64,000 nucleotides of DNA from Ktedonospora formicarum (GTDB lineage Bacteria > Chloroflexota > Ktedonobacteria > Ktedonobacterales > Ktedonobacteraceae). The notes under the pieces were generated by a model that did not search any database, was not told the DNA's origin, and was given only the letters and a program-made list of their open reading frames with translations. The DNA lies in contig NZ_BNJF01000001.1 of the NCBI RefSeq assembly GCF_016587355.1, positions 3,625,721 to 3,689,720 on the forward strand, written 5' to 3'. This document shows positions 41,874 to 51,463 of the stretch, one piece after another; positions within the stretch are counted from its first letter, which is position 1, and each line of letters starts with the position of its first letter. Position numbers and translations under genes: made by a program.

Positions 41874-43361
41874 ATGCCCGAACAGCAGCCATTATCAGGA
41901 ATATACAGACAAGAACCTACGCTGGGAACATTGATCTATAACGCAACATCGAATTGTCTTGAACTTGAGGGTCGCGAGTTAAAGCGTGGAGAAAGTATTG
42001 AAATTCGCGTTTTTGGCTCCTGGATCCCAGGGCAAGTCTCTATAGATTCAGGTGGTTGGTACCTCTTTACCCTCGACCATGTTGGCATTCGTTTGCATTC
42101 AGGCCTGTCTGCCCGCTTAGGTGAAGCGCCAGTGGATTCTTCAGCACTCAGACCTTCGCTTGTGCCGCCACCGCATATCTTAATCGTCGATGATGACCAG
42201 GCTTTGCTGCGTGCCCTGCCTCATACTATCACTTTACGTATTCCCGGCATACAGGTTGATATCGCTAGCTCCTCTAATGAGGCGCTTCAACTCATTGAAG
42301 AGCAGAACTATGATGCCATCGTGAGCGACATTAAAATGCCTGGTACAGATGGACTCATGTTGCTGGCTAAAATACGTGATATGCAACCTGAGACACCTAC
42401 GATTCTGATTACTGGTCATGGTGAACATGATCTAGCTATTCGGGCCTTGCGTGGTGGCGCATATGATTATATTCAGAAGCCAATAGATCGCGATTCGTTT
42501 ATCGCAGCCTTGTTGCGGGCTATCCAGACCTGCCAGCTTCGTCGCCGTGTGGAGGAGCAGCAACTCGCACTTGAAATCCATGCCCGTTCCCTTGAAATTC
42601 AGGTGCAGCAGCGTACCAGCGAACTCTTTGAGGCCAATGCTACGAAGGATAAAGTCATTAGTCTGGTCTCACATGACCTCAGGCTTCCTGTTGCGCGCCT
42701 AAAGGAGATGACGCAACTGATCCGACGTAAACTTGATCATGCGGATGTGGCGGAACTGGTGAGCCGAGGCTTTGCCGATATCGAGTCTTCGCTTGTGCGG
42801 ACTGAGGAGCTTGTTCAAGAACTTTTGCATACCTCCAACATTGATGCGGGACAATTTATTGTCCATCGCCAATCTATTGATCTGGTTGCTCTCTGTTCAT
42901 CATACCTGGAAACACATGTTCAGGAACATCAGTTGCATTTGCAGTGTGATTTTCTGGGACAGCCCCTCGAGGTGAGCGTGGATGGCGCGCAAATCACACA
43001 GGTTCTACGCAATATTTTTTCGGCAGCTCATGCTCAGGCCGCCTGGAGCGATCCAGTGATACTTACGGTCCAGCAGGCAGGCCATGAAGCGATTATTACT
43101 GTACGCAATCTGGACGCGCAGGCGCGCTCAAGTATGGACCTCTATGTCTCGCGCAACATCATAGAGCGTCATGGCGGCCATCTAGAGGTCCAAAATTTTC
43201 CTGGTGATCGCTGTACCTATTTTCTCATCCTGCCTCTGCCCCTGCATTCCAGACACCAGCAGCCCGATGCCGCCGCGCTCCTTCCTCGTACCCATGCTGC
43301 CTGGTCTCTACAAGTAGACGTAGTGAAAACCAAACCTGATAATGAGCACCTATCTTCTTAA
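41874..43361 (+). CDS. DUF5348-REC-histidine kinase hybrid, divergent ATP site
   Basis: A 495-aa soluble signalling protein. Residues about 20-80 resemble a DUF5348 domain (SWIPGQVSIDSGGWY). A receiver domain follows with phospho-acceptor Asp152 in IVSDIKMPG, and the conserved Lys in YIQKPID. A coiled coil leads to a HisKA domain with His267 in LVSHDLRLPV. The ATPase part is unusual: the N-box reads QVLRNIFSAAH with its second Asn lost, and the G1 box reads VRNLDAQA, lacking DxGxG. The kinase may thus be weak, inactive or dependent on a partner. No membrane segment. Confidence 0.88.
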   Translation: MPEQQPLSGIYRQEPTLGTLIYNATSNCLELEGRELKRGESIEIRVFGSWIPGQVSIDSGGWYLFTLDHVGIRLHSGLSARLGEAPVDSSALRPSLVPPPHILIVDDDQALLRALPHTITLRIPGIQVDIASSSNEALQLIEEQNYDAIVSDIKMPGTDGLMLLAKIRDMQPETPTILITGHGEHDLAIRALRGGAYDYIQKPIDRDSFIAALLRAIQTCQLRRRVEEQQLALEIHARSLEIQVQQRTSELFEANATKDKVISLVSHDLRLPVARLKEMTQLIRRKLDHADVAELVSRGFADIESSLVRTEELVQELLHTSNIDAGQFIVHRQSIDLVALCSSYLETHVQEHQLHLQCDFLGQPLEVSVDGAQITQVLRNIFSAAHAQAAWSDPVILTVQQAGHEAIITVRNLDAQARSSMDLYVSRNIIERHGGHLEVQNFPGDRCTYFLILPLPLHSRHQQPDAAALLPRTHAAWSLQVDVVKTKPDNEHLSS

Positions 43362-43712
43362 GAAGAGGTGATCTTTAAATTTTGCATCAGAAATAGCATG
43401 TGGGCTTTCTTGCTCCTTTAATCGAATTCTAAAGCGCGAAGTCCACACTATAATCGCTGTATACTGCCCCAGCCCTTGAGTTTTGATAGTATATATGGTA
43501 CCTTCTCTATAGTACTACGTGCCTTTTTAAGGATCGCAGATAAATAGCCGCTTCTGCATGTATCTTTTTGTTAAAGGCACCTTTTCAACTCTCCCAGCTT
43601 TTAAGTGTGTCTATTTATTTACAAGGGGATGTAGAGCGTCAGGCAATGCCTCATATTGCCTTTGTTTCGGCCTTCAACCTCAGTGTATGGAGGTCTTTGC
43701 AAAGAGGTGTCT
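43362..43712. other. Intergenic leader of acetate permease operon
   Basis: 350 bp between the kinase and DUF485 genes. It ends with GAGG 5 nt before the ATG at 43713. No hairpin terminator or other gene is evident. Confidence 0.4.
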
Positions 43713-44102
43713 ATGAACGATGCCATCTCTCCTCAAGATGAGGGGAACTCCGCCCCAGTCCACAACACCGACGTTGCTGAGGATCAGCACTCTACCGTCC
43801 GTGATTGGCAGCGTATTGAGCAAGATAGCGATTTTCGCGAACTCGTCCGTGCCAAGCGCAACCTGATTGTCCCTGCCACTATTTTCTTTCTGCTTTATTA
43901 CTTTGCTTTCTTGATTGTGGTTGGGTACATGCCAGATATCGCTAATGCAAGTGTCTTTGGTACGATCAACGTTGCTTACCTATTCGCGCTTTCACAGTTC
44001 TTTGTTACCTGGATTCTTATGGGTATTTATGTCTGGCGCGCTGGTATCTTTGATTCGTTGGTCCAGCGTATTGTTGCGAGAGTGAGGGGAGAGAAAGAAT
44101 GA
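43713..44102 (+). CDS. DUF485 membrane protein, partner of acetate permease
   Basis: A 129-aa protein with two transmembrane helices and the DUF485 signature DFRELVRAKRNLIVPATIFF. Such genes (YjcH-like) precede actP. The start ATG at 43713 has GAGG nearby and gives a sensible hydrophilic N-terminus; the frame opens 19 codons earlier. It overlaps the permease by 4 bp (ATGA), so the two are translationally coupled. Confidence 0.92.
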   Translation: MNDAISPQDEGNSAPVHNTDVAEDQHSTVRDWQRIEQDSDFRELVRAKRNLIVPATIFFLLYYFAFLIVVGYMPDIANASVFGTINVAYLFALSQFFVTWILMGIYVWRAGIFDSLVQRIVARVRGEKE

Positions 44103-45721
44103 ACGATAAAGAGCTTCAGACCCTCATTATGTTTGGTATTATTGTCCTGGTTACGCTGGGCATTACTTTCTGGGCCTCTCGTCGCACACGCACTACAACC
44201 GATTTCTACGCCGCTGGACGTCGTATCAGTGGAGCGCAGAATGGGGTGGCTGTCGCAGGCGATTATATGTCTGCCGCTTCATTTCTGGGTATCGCTGGGC
44301 TGATCGCCTTCTTCGGCTATGATGGCTTTATGTACTCGGTAGGTTTTCTGGTTGCCTACCTGACCGTACTGTTTCTCGTTGCCGAACCCCTGCGCAATAC
44401 AGGCAAGTTTACCATGGCAGATGTGCTCTCGTTCCGTTTGCGTAAGCGTTCTGTACGTACCGTAGCGGCTATTTCAACGCTTGCGGTAACATTGATCTAT
44501 ATGATTGCGCAGATGGTCGGAGCCGGTTCGCTGGTGAGCCTGCTGGTGCCCAGCCTGGACTATAACTTAGCGATCATTATTGTTGGCGTGCTGATGATTG
44601 TATATGTGATCTTCGGCGGTATGCTTGCTACGACGTGGGTACAAATTATCAAAGCCATTTTGCTGATGGGCGGAACACTGCTGCTCTCCATCCTGGTGTT
44701 AAGCCATTATGGTTTCTCCATTGGCAACTTCTTCGATGCCGTGCATGGTGTGGTGGGTAAGTATTGTACCAATGGTGGCACACTCAAAGATGGGCAATGT
44801 ACTGCTGGCACTCTTGTGACACAGAACTATCTTATGCCAGGACTACGCTATCATGGCACCTATGGTCAGCTTGATCTCATCTCGCTGGGGTTGGCTCTGG
44901 TCCTGGGAACGGCTGGATTGCCGCATATCTTGATGCGCTTCTATACCGTGCCGACTGCGCGTTCCGCGCGCTCGTCTGTGGTCTGGGCTACTGTGATCAT
45001 TGGTGTCTTTTATATTCTGACGACCTTCCTTGGCTTTGGGGCCGCGACCCTTGTGGGCAAAGCGAACATCGCGAACCAGAACCTTGCTGCCCCACTCTTG
45101 GCGGAAGCTGTAGGAGGGACCATCTTTCTGGCCTTTATTGCCGCTGTAGCCTTCGCGACTATCCTGGCTGTGGTAGCGGGCCTGACTATTGCGGGTTCCT
45201 CTGCCTTCGCGCACGATATCTGGTTGAATGTCGTGAAAGGTGGGCGCGAGGATGAGCGTGAGCAGGTGCTGGTTGCCAAGATCACTGCAGCCGGCATCGG
45301 TCTTCTGTCAATCATACTGGCAATTGCGCTACGCTATAGCAACGTGGCCTTCCTTGTTGGCCTGGCCTTTGCTGTCGCCGCCAGTGCCAACGTTCCTTCG
45401 ATTATACTTTCGCTCTTCTGGCGACGCTTTAATACCGCTGGCATGGTTTCGAGCATGCTGGTAGGCTTGATTTCATCGGTCATTCTCATTATTGTGAGCC
45501 CGGCCATTATGGCGGTAGATCCGCCAGGAACAGCAGCCACTGCTGCCCACCTTATTCAGGCCAAGGCTCTCTTCCCACTTGAGAATCCCGGTGTGGTTAC
45601 AATACCCCTGAGTTTCATAGTCGCGATAGTCGTTTCACTGGCAACGCGTGATGAAGCAGCACTTGAAACTTTCAGCGAAACTAATGTGCGTGCCAATCTC
45701 GGTATTGATGCTGAGGCGTAA
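44099..45721 (+). CDS. actP: Cation/acetate symporter (SSS family)
   Basis: A 540-aa sodium:solute symporter with about 13 transmembrane segments. Family marks: RTTTDFYAAGRRISGAQNG near the start, YMSAASFLGIAGLIAFFGYDG, and GTAGLPHILMRFYTV, which is typical of ActP. Paired with DUF485 as in E. coli. Expected to import acetate or other short monocarboxylates. Confidence 0.93.
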   Translation: MNDKELQTLIMFGIIVLVTLGITFWASRRTRTTTDFYAAGRRISGAQNGVAVAGDYMSAASFLGIAGLIAFFGYDGFMYSVGFLVAYLTVLFLVAEPLRNTGKFTMADVLSFRLRKRSVRTVAAISTLAVTLIYMIAQMVGAGSLVSLLVPSLDYNLAIIIVGVLMIVYVIFGGMLATTWVQIIKAILLMGGTLLLSILVLSHYGFSIGNFFDAVHGVVGKYCTNGGTLKDGQCTAGTLVTQNYLMPGLRYHGTYGQLDLISLGLALVLGTAGLPHILMRFYTVPTARSARSSVVWATVIIGVFYILTTFLGFGAATLVGKANIANQNLAAPLLAEAVGGTIFLAFIAAVAFATILAVVAGLTIAGSSAFAHDIWLNVVKGGREDEREQVLVAKITAAGIGLLSIILAIALRYSNVAFLVGLAFAVAASANVPSIILSLFWRRFNTAGMVSSMLVGLISSVILIIVSPAIMAVDPPGTAATAAHLIQAKALFPLENPGVVTIPLSFIVAIVVSLATRDEAALETFSETNVRANLGIDAEA

Positions 45722-45739
45722 TCCCTCCTGAAAAACTTG

Positions 45740-45779
45740 CATGACGCTACTGCGTACAAAAAAACGTAGTAGCGTCATG
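45740..45779 (+). terminator. Terminator after actP
   Basis: A 16-bp stem (CATGACGCTACTGCGT and a complement with one wobble) with an A-rich loop, followed by TTATTTCTT. Confidence 0.8.
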
Positions 45780-45960
45780 TTATTTCTTCCCGCTCCAGGG
45801 AGACCCCTTTCCTATGTCTGCCTGGTAGTTCTCTGCGCGCCTCTTTTTGTGATACAGTATGCATAAGTTCTACCCCTAAAAAATGGTAGGGTGATGACCA
45901 CTGTCCTACCATCTGACAATAATGCACTACGATGTGCAACTCGTAAAAGGAGTATATGGC

Positions 45961-47142
45961 ATGCCCGAATGGAGTAGTGATCAATATAAGCCAAGTAGAG
46001 AAGACAAATTTACTTTTGGCCTCTGGACAGTAGGGAATCAGGGGCGGGACCCCTTTGGCGATTTCGTGCGCCCACCTCTCGATCCTGTAAGAAGTGTGCA
46101 AAAGCTATCTGAGTTGGGAGCCTGGGGTGTAAATTTTCATGATAATGATTTAGTGCCCTTTGGGTCCACTCTTGCTGAGAGAGATCGTATCGTTCGCGAT
46201 TTTAAGCAGGCGCTCTCTGATTACGGTATGGTTGTACCAATGGCGACAACTAACCTCTTCTTTCATCCAGTCTTTAAGGATGGTGCGTTTACCGCAGTAG
46301 ATCCGGCAGTTCGCGCCTATTCCCGGCAGAAAACGATGGCGGCTATTGACCTAGGAGCTGAGCTTGGCGCAACGACCTATGTCTTCTGGGGGGGACGCGA
46401 GGGTGTTGACGCGGAAGCTAGCAAAGACCCAGTGGTAGCTATCCAACGTATGCGTGATGCCATCAATTTCTTCTGTCAATATATCATTGACCAGGGCTAC
46501 AATATGCGAGTTGCCCTGGAGCCGAAGCCAAATGAGCCTCGCTCCGATACCTATTTCGCGACTGTTGGACATATGTTGGGTTTTATCGCTACACTTGATC
46601 ACCCTGAGATGGTAGGTGTAAACCCTGAGGTTGCGCATGAGCATATGTCAGGCCTCAACTTTGTCCATGGTATTGCCCAGGCCATTGATGCCGGAAAACT
46701 TTTCCATATTGACCTCAATGACCAGAAAGGGCCGCGCTACGACCAGGACTTCCGGTTTGGGAGTGAGAGCGTGAAAAGCATGTTCTTCCTGGTCAAATTG
46801 CTGGAAGATAAAGGTTATGATGGCCCTCGCCATTTTGACGCGCATGCATATCGCACTGAAGATGAGGAAGGCGTCTGGGACTTTGCCCTGGGTTGCATGC
46901 GTAGCTATAACCTGTTTAAAGCCAAGGCGAAGCAATTCAACGCAGACCCCGAGATTCAGGCTCTTCTTCAAGACCTCAATGGCGGCGATCAGACCTATGG
47001 AGGCTTGTTGGATGGCTACAGCGCTGAAAATGTGCAGAAACTAAAGGATGCTCAGTTTGATCTCCAGGCGTTGGCAAAACGTGGCTACCGTTATGAGAAG
47101 CTTGATCAATTGACCATTGAGCTGCTGCTAGGAGTGCGCTAA
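45961..47142 (+). CDS. xylA: Xylose isomerase (short, actinobacterial-type class)
   Basis: Converts D-xylose to D-xylulose (and glucose to fructose). 393 aa, matching the short class. Catalytic His in NFHDNDL with its Asp, metal ligands Glu in [10 protein letters not shown], Glu and His in [10 protein letters not shown], and Asp residues in [15 protein letters not shown] and [13 protein letters not shown] 8 nt before the ATG at 45961 sets the start; the frame opens 13 codons earlier. No xylulokinase lies nearby. Confidence 0.96.
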   Translation: MPEWSSDQYKPSREDKFTFGLWTVGNQGRDPFGDFVRPPLDPVRSVQKLSELGAWGVNFHDNDLVPFGSTLAERDRIVRDFKQALSDYGMVVPMATTNLFFHPVFKDGAFTAVDPAVRAYSRQKTMAAIDLGAELGATTYVFWGGREGVDAEASKDPVVAIQRMRDAINFFCQYIIDQGYNMRVALEPKPNEPRSDTYFATVGHMLGFIATLDHPEMVGVNPEVAHEHMSGLNFVHGIAQAIDAGKLFHIDLNDQKGPRYDQDFRFGSESVKSMFFLVKLLEDKGYDGPRHFDAHAYRTEDEEGVWDFALGCMRSYNLFKAKAKQFNADPEIQALLQDLNGGDQTYGGLLDGYSAENVQKLKDAQFDLQALAKRGYRYEKLDQLTIELLLGVR

Positions 47143-47205
47143 AAGATTCACTTGTATTGTGTCTTTGGTTATTCTTCCACTCCTGAATTATTGTAAATGG
47201 TTAAA

Positions 47206-47239
47206 GTAGTGATGCGTCTGACAGCAGATGCGTCACTAC
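47206..47239 (+). terminator. Terminator after xylA
   Basis: A 15-bp stem, GTAGTGATGCGTCTG / CAGATGCGTCACTAC with two wobble pairs and a 4-nt loop, followed by CTTGCTTTT. Confidence 0.75.
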
Positions 47240-47740
47240 CTTGCTTTTGGCAAAGTACAGTAAGGGCTAAGAAGGTGGTTTGACCTAAAGAGCTTTCCCT
47301 GTTCTTATAGATGTTATGCTTAAGATAGAGGGTACTCATTGCCAGGGCTGCTGTTTTGCCTATGGTCATATGCCTGTGTAAGTATGTGAATTTTGAGCTG
47401 CATAAGTTGTCATCGTTCATTAATTTAGAATATCCGTGATAAAATTCCATATATTTCATTGTGAATAGAATTATTGTACAAGTTGCGAGTATGTGAATTC
47501 TTTCCCTTACTTATAAGAGTTGTGGAAATGTTCCTCATATTCTCTCGCTAAAAGCACGATCATTTTTATGTACATGAGATGCCTGATAAATGATCTAACA
47601 GACTCTTGCATTGTTTACGCGAATGCTATATAAAAAAACAGATGATTACAGGGTACTGGTCTATACATAAAAGAGTGCGTTAGAAAATAGTAACGTATTC
47701 CTCAATCATAGTGCTCTCTACAGGGAGAAAATGAGAAGTT
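47240..47740. other. AT-rich intergenic region
   Basis: About 500 bp of AT-rich DNA. A 96-codon minus-strand frame (47169-47459) overlaps the xylA terminator and has no recognisable family. The promoter of the glycosyltransferase gene should be here. Confidence 0.4.
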
Positions 47741-48763
47741 ATGGTTTCGCTATATCATAGTCAGCAGCCTGATGAGGCAACACATGACGAGACTTTACCT
47801 GTCTATTCAGTCATCGCGCCTGTCTTTAACGAAGAGGAAACGCTGCCACATTTCTATGAAACTGTTATCCATGTGATGGAGCAGTTTAAAGAAGATTTTG
47901 AGCTCGTCCTCATCAATGATGGTAGCTCAGATGGAACCTATACCTTAATGCAAGAATTGCATGCACAGGATTCGCGAGTGCGCGTTGTGAATTTTTCGCG
48001 TAACTTCGGTCATCAGATTGCCATCTCTGCCGGTCTTGATTATGCTCGTGGTCAGGCGGTCGTTATTATTGATGCCGATTTGCAAGATCCACCTGAAGTT
48101 ATTCTTGAGCTTGTCAAGGCATGGAAAGAGGGCGCTGAAGTGGTATATGCGCAACGTACGCGCCGTCAAGGTGAAACCCTTTTTAAGCTCGCCACTGCTG
48201 CGGTCTTCTATCGTCTCATTGAGCGTATCACCTCGATTAAAATTCCCCGGAATACTGGTGATTTCCGCCTGCTTGACCGTCGTGTTGTGAATGTTATGAT
48301 TGAGATGCGCGAACAGCACCGATTTATGCGTGGTCTTTCTGCCTGGGTAGGTTTCAAACAAGTAGTAGTGCCTTATGTACGGCATGAGCGCTTCGCTGGA
48401 ACGACGAAATACCCTTTTATGAAGATGCTCAAATTCTCGCTTGATGCGATTACTAGCTTTAGCTATGTGCCGTTGAAACTCGCGACTAGCTTTGGCTTTA
48501 CTCTCGCTATTATCAGTTTGATTGGAATTATTATCGCGGCTGCTCTGCGTATTTTTACTGGTGCTATTTCAGGTCAGGCCTCGACGCTTATTCTGGTACT
48601 CTTCCTGGGTGGCATCCAACTTATCTTCCTGGGTATTATAGGTGAATATCTAGGCCGTATTTATGATGAGGTGCGTAAGCGTCCCCTCTATATTGTGCAT
48701 GATGTGCTTGAACAAAAGCACCCAAACTATAGAGTGCCCTTTGAAAAAGAAGAGAAGAGGTAG
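47741..48763 (+). CDS. GT2 glycosyltransferase, polyprenyl-phosphate type (GtrB/DPM1-like)
   Basis: A 340-aa membrane-bound glycosyltransferase. The GT-A domain starts with SVIAPVFNEEETL, has the donor-binding IDADLQDPPEV, and a conserved NTGDFRLLDR segment. Two transmembrane helices end the protein. Family role: transfers a sugar from a nucleotide donor to undecaprenyl (or related) phosphate. Monocistronic, with a terminator overlapping its 3' end. Confidence 0.9.
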   Translation: MVSLYHSQQPDEATHDETLPVYSVIAPVFNEEETLPHFYETVIHVMEQFKEDFELVLINDGSSDGTYTLMQELHAQDSRVRVVNFSRNFGHQIAISAGLDYARGQAVVIIDADLQDPPEVILELVKAWKEGAEVVYAQRTRRQGETLFKLATAAVFYRLIERITSIKIPRNTGDFRLLDRRVVNVMIEMREQHRFMRGLSAWVGFKQVVVPYVRHERFAGTTKYPFMKMLKFSLDAITSFSYVPLKLATSFGFTLAIISLIGIIIAAALRIFTGAISGQASTLILVLFLGGIQLIFLGIIGEYLGRIYDEVRKRPLYIVHDVLEQKHPNYRVPFEKEEKR

Positions 48764-48796
48764 AGCTCTTGGCTCTACCTCTTCTCTTCTTTTTTC
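48744..48796 (+). terminator. Very stable terminator, shared with convergent mrp
   Basis: A near-perfect stem of about 22 bp (AAAGAAGAGAAGAGGTAGAGC and complement) spans the last codons of the glycosyltransferase and ends in TTTTTT. Purine/pyrimidine arms allow it to act on both strands, since mrp ends at 48801. Confidence 0.85.
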
Positions 48797-48800
48797 TTGC

Positions 48801-49834
48801 TTAGCGCTTGATTTTGAGGGTATTGACAAAGTTGGCGGCCAATTCCTCGTATGCCTCTGCATAATATTCCTCGACACGTCCAGCGTCACAGAGCGTTGTC
48901 AACGCTGAATCGATTGGGAGCTGTCCTAGAAGGGGGCTCCCGTCACCGAGACCAATTCTGTTGAGTTGCTGGGACCGAAGATTTCATAGCGTTCGTTCTT
49001 GGGCGTTTCAAAATATGCCATATTCTCGACGACGCCTACGATCTCACCTTTGAGCTGTTGTACCATGTTGACGCACTTCATTACGATCATGGTTGCCAGC
49101 ATTTGTGGTGAGGACACAATGACCACACCGTCTAGTGGAAGGGCTTGCATGACGGTCATGGGGGCGTCTGATGTTCCAGGGGGCAGATCGACCAGGAGAT
49201 AATCTAGTTGACCCCAATCTACATCGCTATAAAATTGTTTGATCGCGCTTGAAATCATTGGTCCACGCCAGACAACTGGATCGCTCTCCTTCTCGAGGAA
49301 CATATTCATGGACATGACCTTGATGCCACCTTTGCTGCGCAACGGCTCAATGCCACCGCTGGCTGATTTGGTTGGCTGTCCCTTGGTTCCAAACATGCGC
49401 GCGATGCTTGGTCCGGTGATATCTCCATCGAGAATACCTACGCGTTGTCCCTGGCGTCGCAGAGAGACTGCAAGCAAGCCCGTGACAAGTGATTTGCCTA
49501 CGCCACCTTTGCCGCTCATAATAGCGATGACTTGCTTGATCTTGCGCTCTGGATCAGAGCTGAGCATTGTGAGCGGTACGCCCCTTCCAACGGGGGCTTT
49601 CTTAGGAGCAACCGATGTTGGCTCGCCCTTCGCGGCAGCATTAAGATCTTGAACCAGTAGGTCAAGCTTCTCGGGGGCAAAGCGGTGTGTTCTCGCGCCT
49701 CCCGCGATACTTTCTCGCGCTCCAACAGCGCAGGCAGTGCAGGGTAAGCCGTGACCATGAAATACCTTAACTGTTGCTGGATACTTTGTCACGACATCAT
49801 GAATGATCATGTCGGCAGTAATCGTTTCCGCCAT
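48801..49834 (-). CDS. DUF1858-Mrp/ApbC Fe-S carrier ATPase, one frameshift
   Basis: Fe-S cluster carrier of the Mrp/NBP35 group. The N-terminus is a DUF1858 domain (residues about 3-65) with a CxxC in GLPCTACAVG, followed by a P-loop ATPase with deviant Walker A MSGKGGVGKS, and DLPPGTSDAP. The C-terminal NMAYFETPKNERY region lacks the CxxC of classical Mrp, so the N-terminal pair may take its place. The frame breaks in a run of five G (48932-48936, plus strand); as read, it stops at 48926. Adding one base lets the gene continue LGQLPIDSALTTLCDAG to TAA at 48801. GAGGAT precedes the ATG. Confidence 0.9.
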
Positions 49835-50329
49835 TTTTTATCCTCAATAGCGGTAACAGTATATAGAACATGTCACCGCTTTTCCTTTATGCAAATGAAT
49901 ACAGGTCTAGATCAAAAAAGCAATTCCTACCTATTTACTCCGATTATTATAGCACACATCAATGAAACCAGCTATCTTTTCCCTCAATCCCCAGGCTATT
50001 TCATTCATCCTATTTGCCACCTGTGAGGGCAAATGAGGCGGTTTGGTGAGGTCAAGGTGGGGGGATATAACTTTCCTGCCTGTAGGCGCAGCGTTTTTGT
50101 TTGCTCAGGGCTCATTGCTTAATCCATCTGCCCTTGTCAGCGAGGAGAGTGCTAATTAGCTATGCCTGTGCTTAGCTCATGCGTACTCTGAATGCTATTG
50201 CGTCCCGCTTTGGACGGTTATTTGATTCTTCCCTCATCATTGCACGTGTTAGCGGGTTATGCTATGATGGCTGCACCAGGTAAAACGTGCGGCTAGCAGG
50301 AAACTGCAAAACAAGAAAAGGAAATAGCG
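49835..50329. other. Divergent promoter region of mrp and Crp/Fnr gene
   Basis: 495 bp with no gene. GTTATGCTATGATGG near 50255 contains a -10-like box upstream of the regulator gene, whose ribosome-binding site is AAAGGAAA. Confidence 0.4.
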
Positions 50330-51019
50330 ATGGAGGCAGGCACCGAAAGTAGCTACTTCAAACAGGTCTATATTTTTGCCGGGCTAAGTGACGATGAGAT
50401 TTTCGAACTCTCGGGTTCCGCGCGCAAACGCTCCTTCCGCTCTGGCGAAGTTATCTTTCATCGCGACGATCCCGGGCAAGTCCTGTACGTTATCAAAGAA
50501 GGAAAAGTCAAAATCTGCCTTATCAGTCCAGATGGGCAGGAGATTTCACTAGTGGTATTGGGTAAAGGAGAGTATTTCGGTGAGCAGGCTCTCCTTGATG
50601 GTTTAGGCCGCTCGGCGGACGCAGTTGCACTTGAAAAAGTTGAATGTTACACACTTCAGCGCAGTGATTTTCATAAAGCGATTCTGAAGAATCCTAAGAT
50701 CGCGATTTCTGTGCTCGAAGTGCTCTCAAAGCGCTTGCGCAATACCGATCAGCAGGTTGAAGACTTGATCTTCCTGGATGTCTATGGGCGTGTTGCGAAG
50801 AAGTTGCTTGATCTTGCTGATGCGCATGGGGTACAAGTGAGTGATGGTGTACGCATCGATGTGCGTTTAACGCAGCAAGAAATTGCCTCAATGGTTGGGG
50901 CTTCACGCGAGAGCGTCAATAAAGTGCTTGGCTATTTTACTGATAAACAATATATCAGCACAGATCGCCATCGCATTACACTGCATCGAATGGCTGAACT
51001 ACGACGACGCGTTTATTAA
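50330..51019 (+). CDS. Crp/Fnr-family transcription regulator
   Basis: A 229-aa regulator. Residues 10-125 form a cyclic nucleotide-binding fold (FRSGEVIFHRDDPG, GEYFGEQALLDG). The C-terminal HTH reads LTQQEIASMVGASRESVNKVLGYF. There are no Fnr-type N-terminal Cys residues, so Fe-S sensing is unlikely. The cNMP-binding Arg/Ser pattern is only partly kept (GLGRSADAV), so the ligand is unknown. Monocistronic. Confidence 0.92.
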   Translation: MEAGTESSYFKQVYIFAGLSDDEIFELSGSARKRSFRSGEVIFHRDDPGQVLYVIKEGKVKICLISPDGQEISLVVLGKGEYFGEQALLDGLGRSADAVALEKVECYTLQRSDFHKAILKNPKIAISVLEVLSKRLRNTDQQVEDLIFLDVYGRVAKKLLDLADAHGVQVSDGVRIDVRLTQQEIASMVGASRESVNKVLGYFTDKQYISTDRHRITLHRMAELRRRVY

Positions 51020-51463
51020 AACTCAATCTGGTCTTGTGCCTTTTGCCTGCGATAAAGAGGGGACCTTATTATATAGTGTAAGGCCCCTATTCTTGGTTTT
51101 TCCTCTATAAGCACGTATAAGCACCCCATGATTTTTATTATGTATGAGCTTCTTGTCTCACTTTTCCTGACTTCTGGTCTACTCGTTACCAATGCTCTCT
51201 GTTGACCGTCTCGTCTAGTGCTATTACTGGTCATAAGCACTGGGGCCTTAGACGAAAATCAACGCCGCTGCCGTGCTCCTCATGGGGTCGCGGCTAGAGT
51301 GAACTCCTTGTTCGAAACCTTGAGCGTGCATGCTCCTGTATGGGGGGGGCGCTCGCTATATTCCCGAGGTGGCTACAGAGAAACAACCCTCGTCCGTAAA
51401 TCCCGGGGATATATGGCTAAAATAAGGAGTAACTGGGTGAGAGTATTTCCTTTGGGAGAATCT
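51020..51463. other. Intergenic leader of prenyltransferase operon
   Basis: It contains a terminator-like hairpin (51058-51088) and, at 51108-51124, the direct repeat ATAAGCAC-GT-ATAAGCAC. An upstream in-frame extension (from 51218) is open but not supported as coding. Confidence 0.4.
51058..51088 (+). terminator. Terminator after Crp/Fnr gene
   Basis: Stem AGGGGACCTTA / TAAGGCCCCT with one mismatch, followed by ATTCTTGGTTTTT. Confidence 0.6.

Noticed and set aside
47169..47459. 96-codon minus-strand frame after xylA
   Set aside because: It overlaps the xylA terminator and shows no domain or translation signal.
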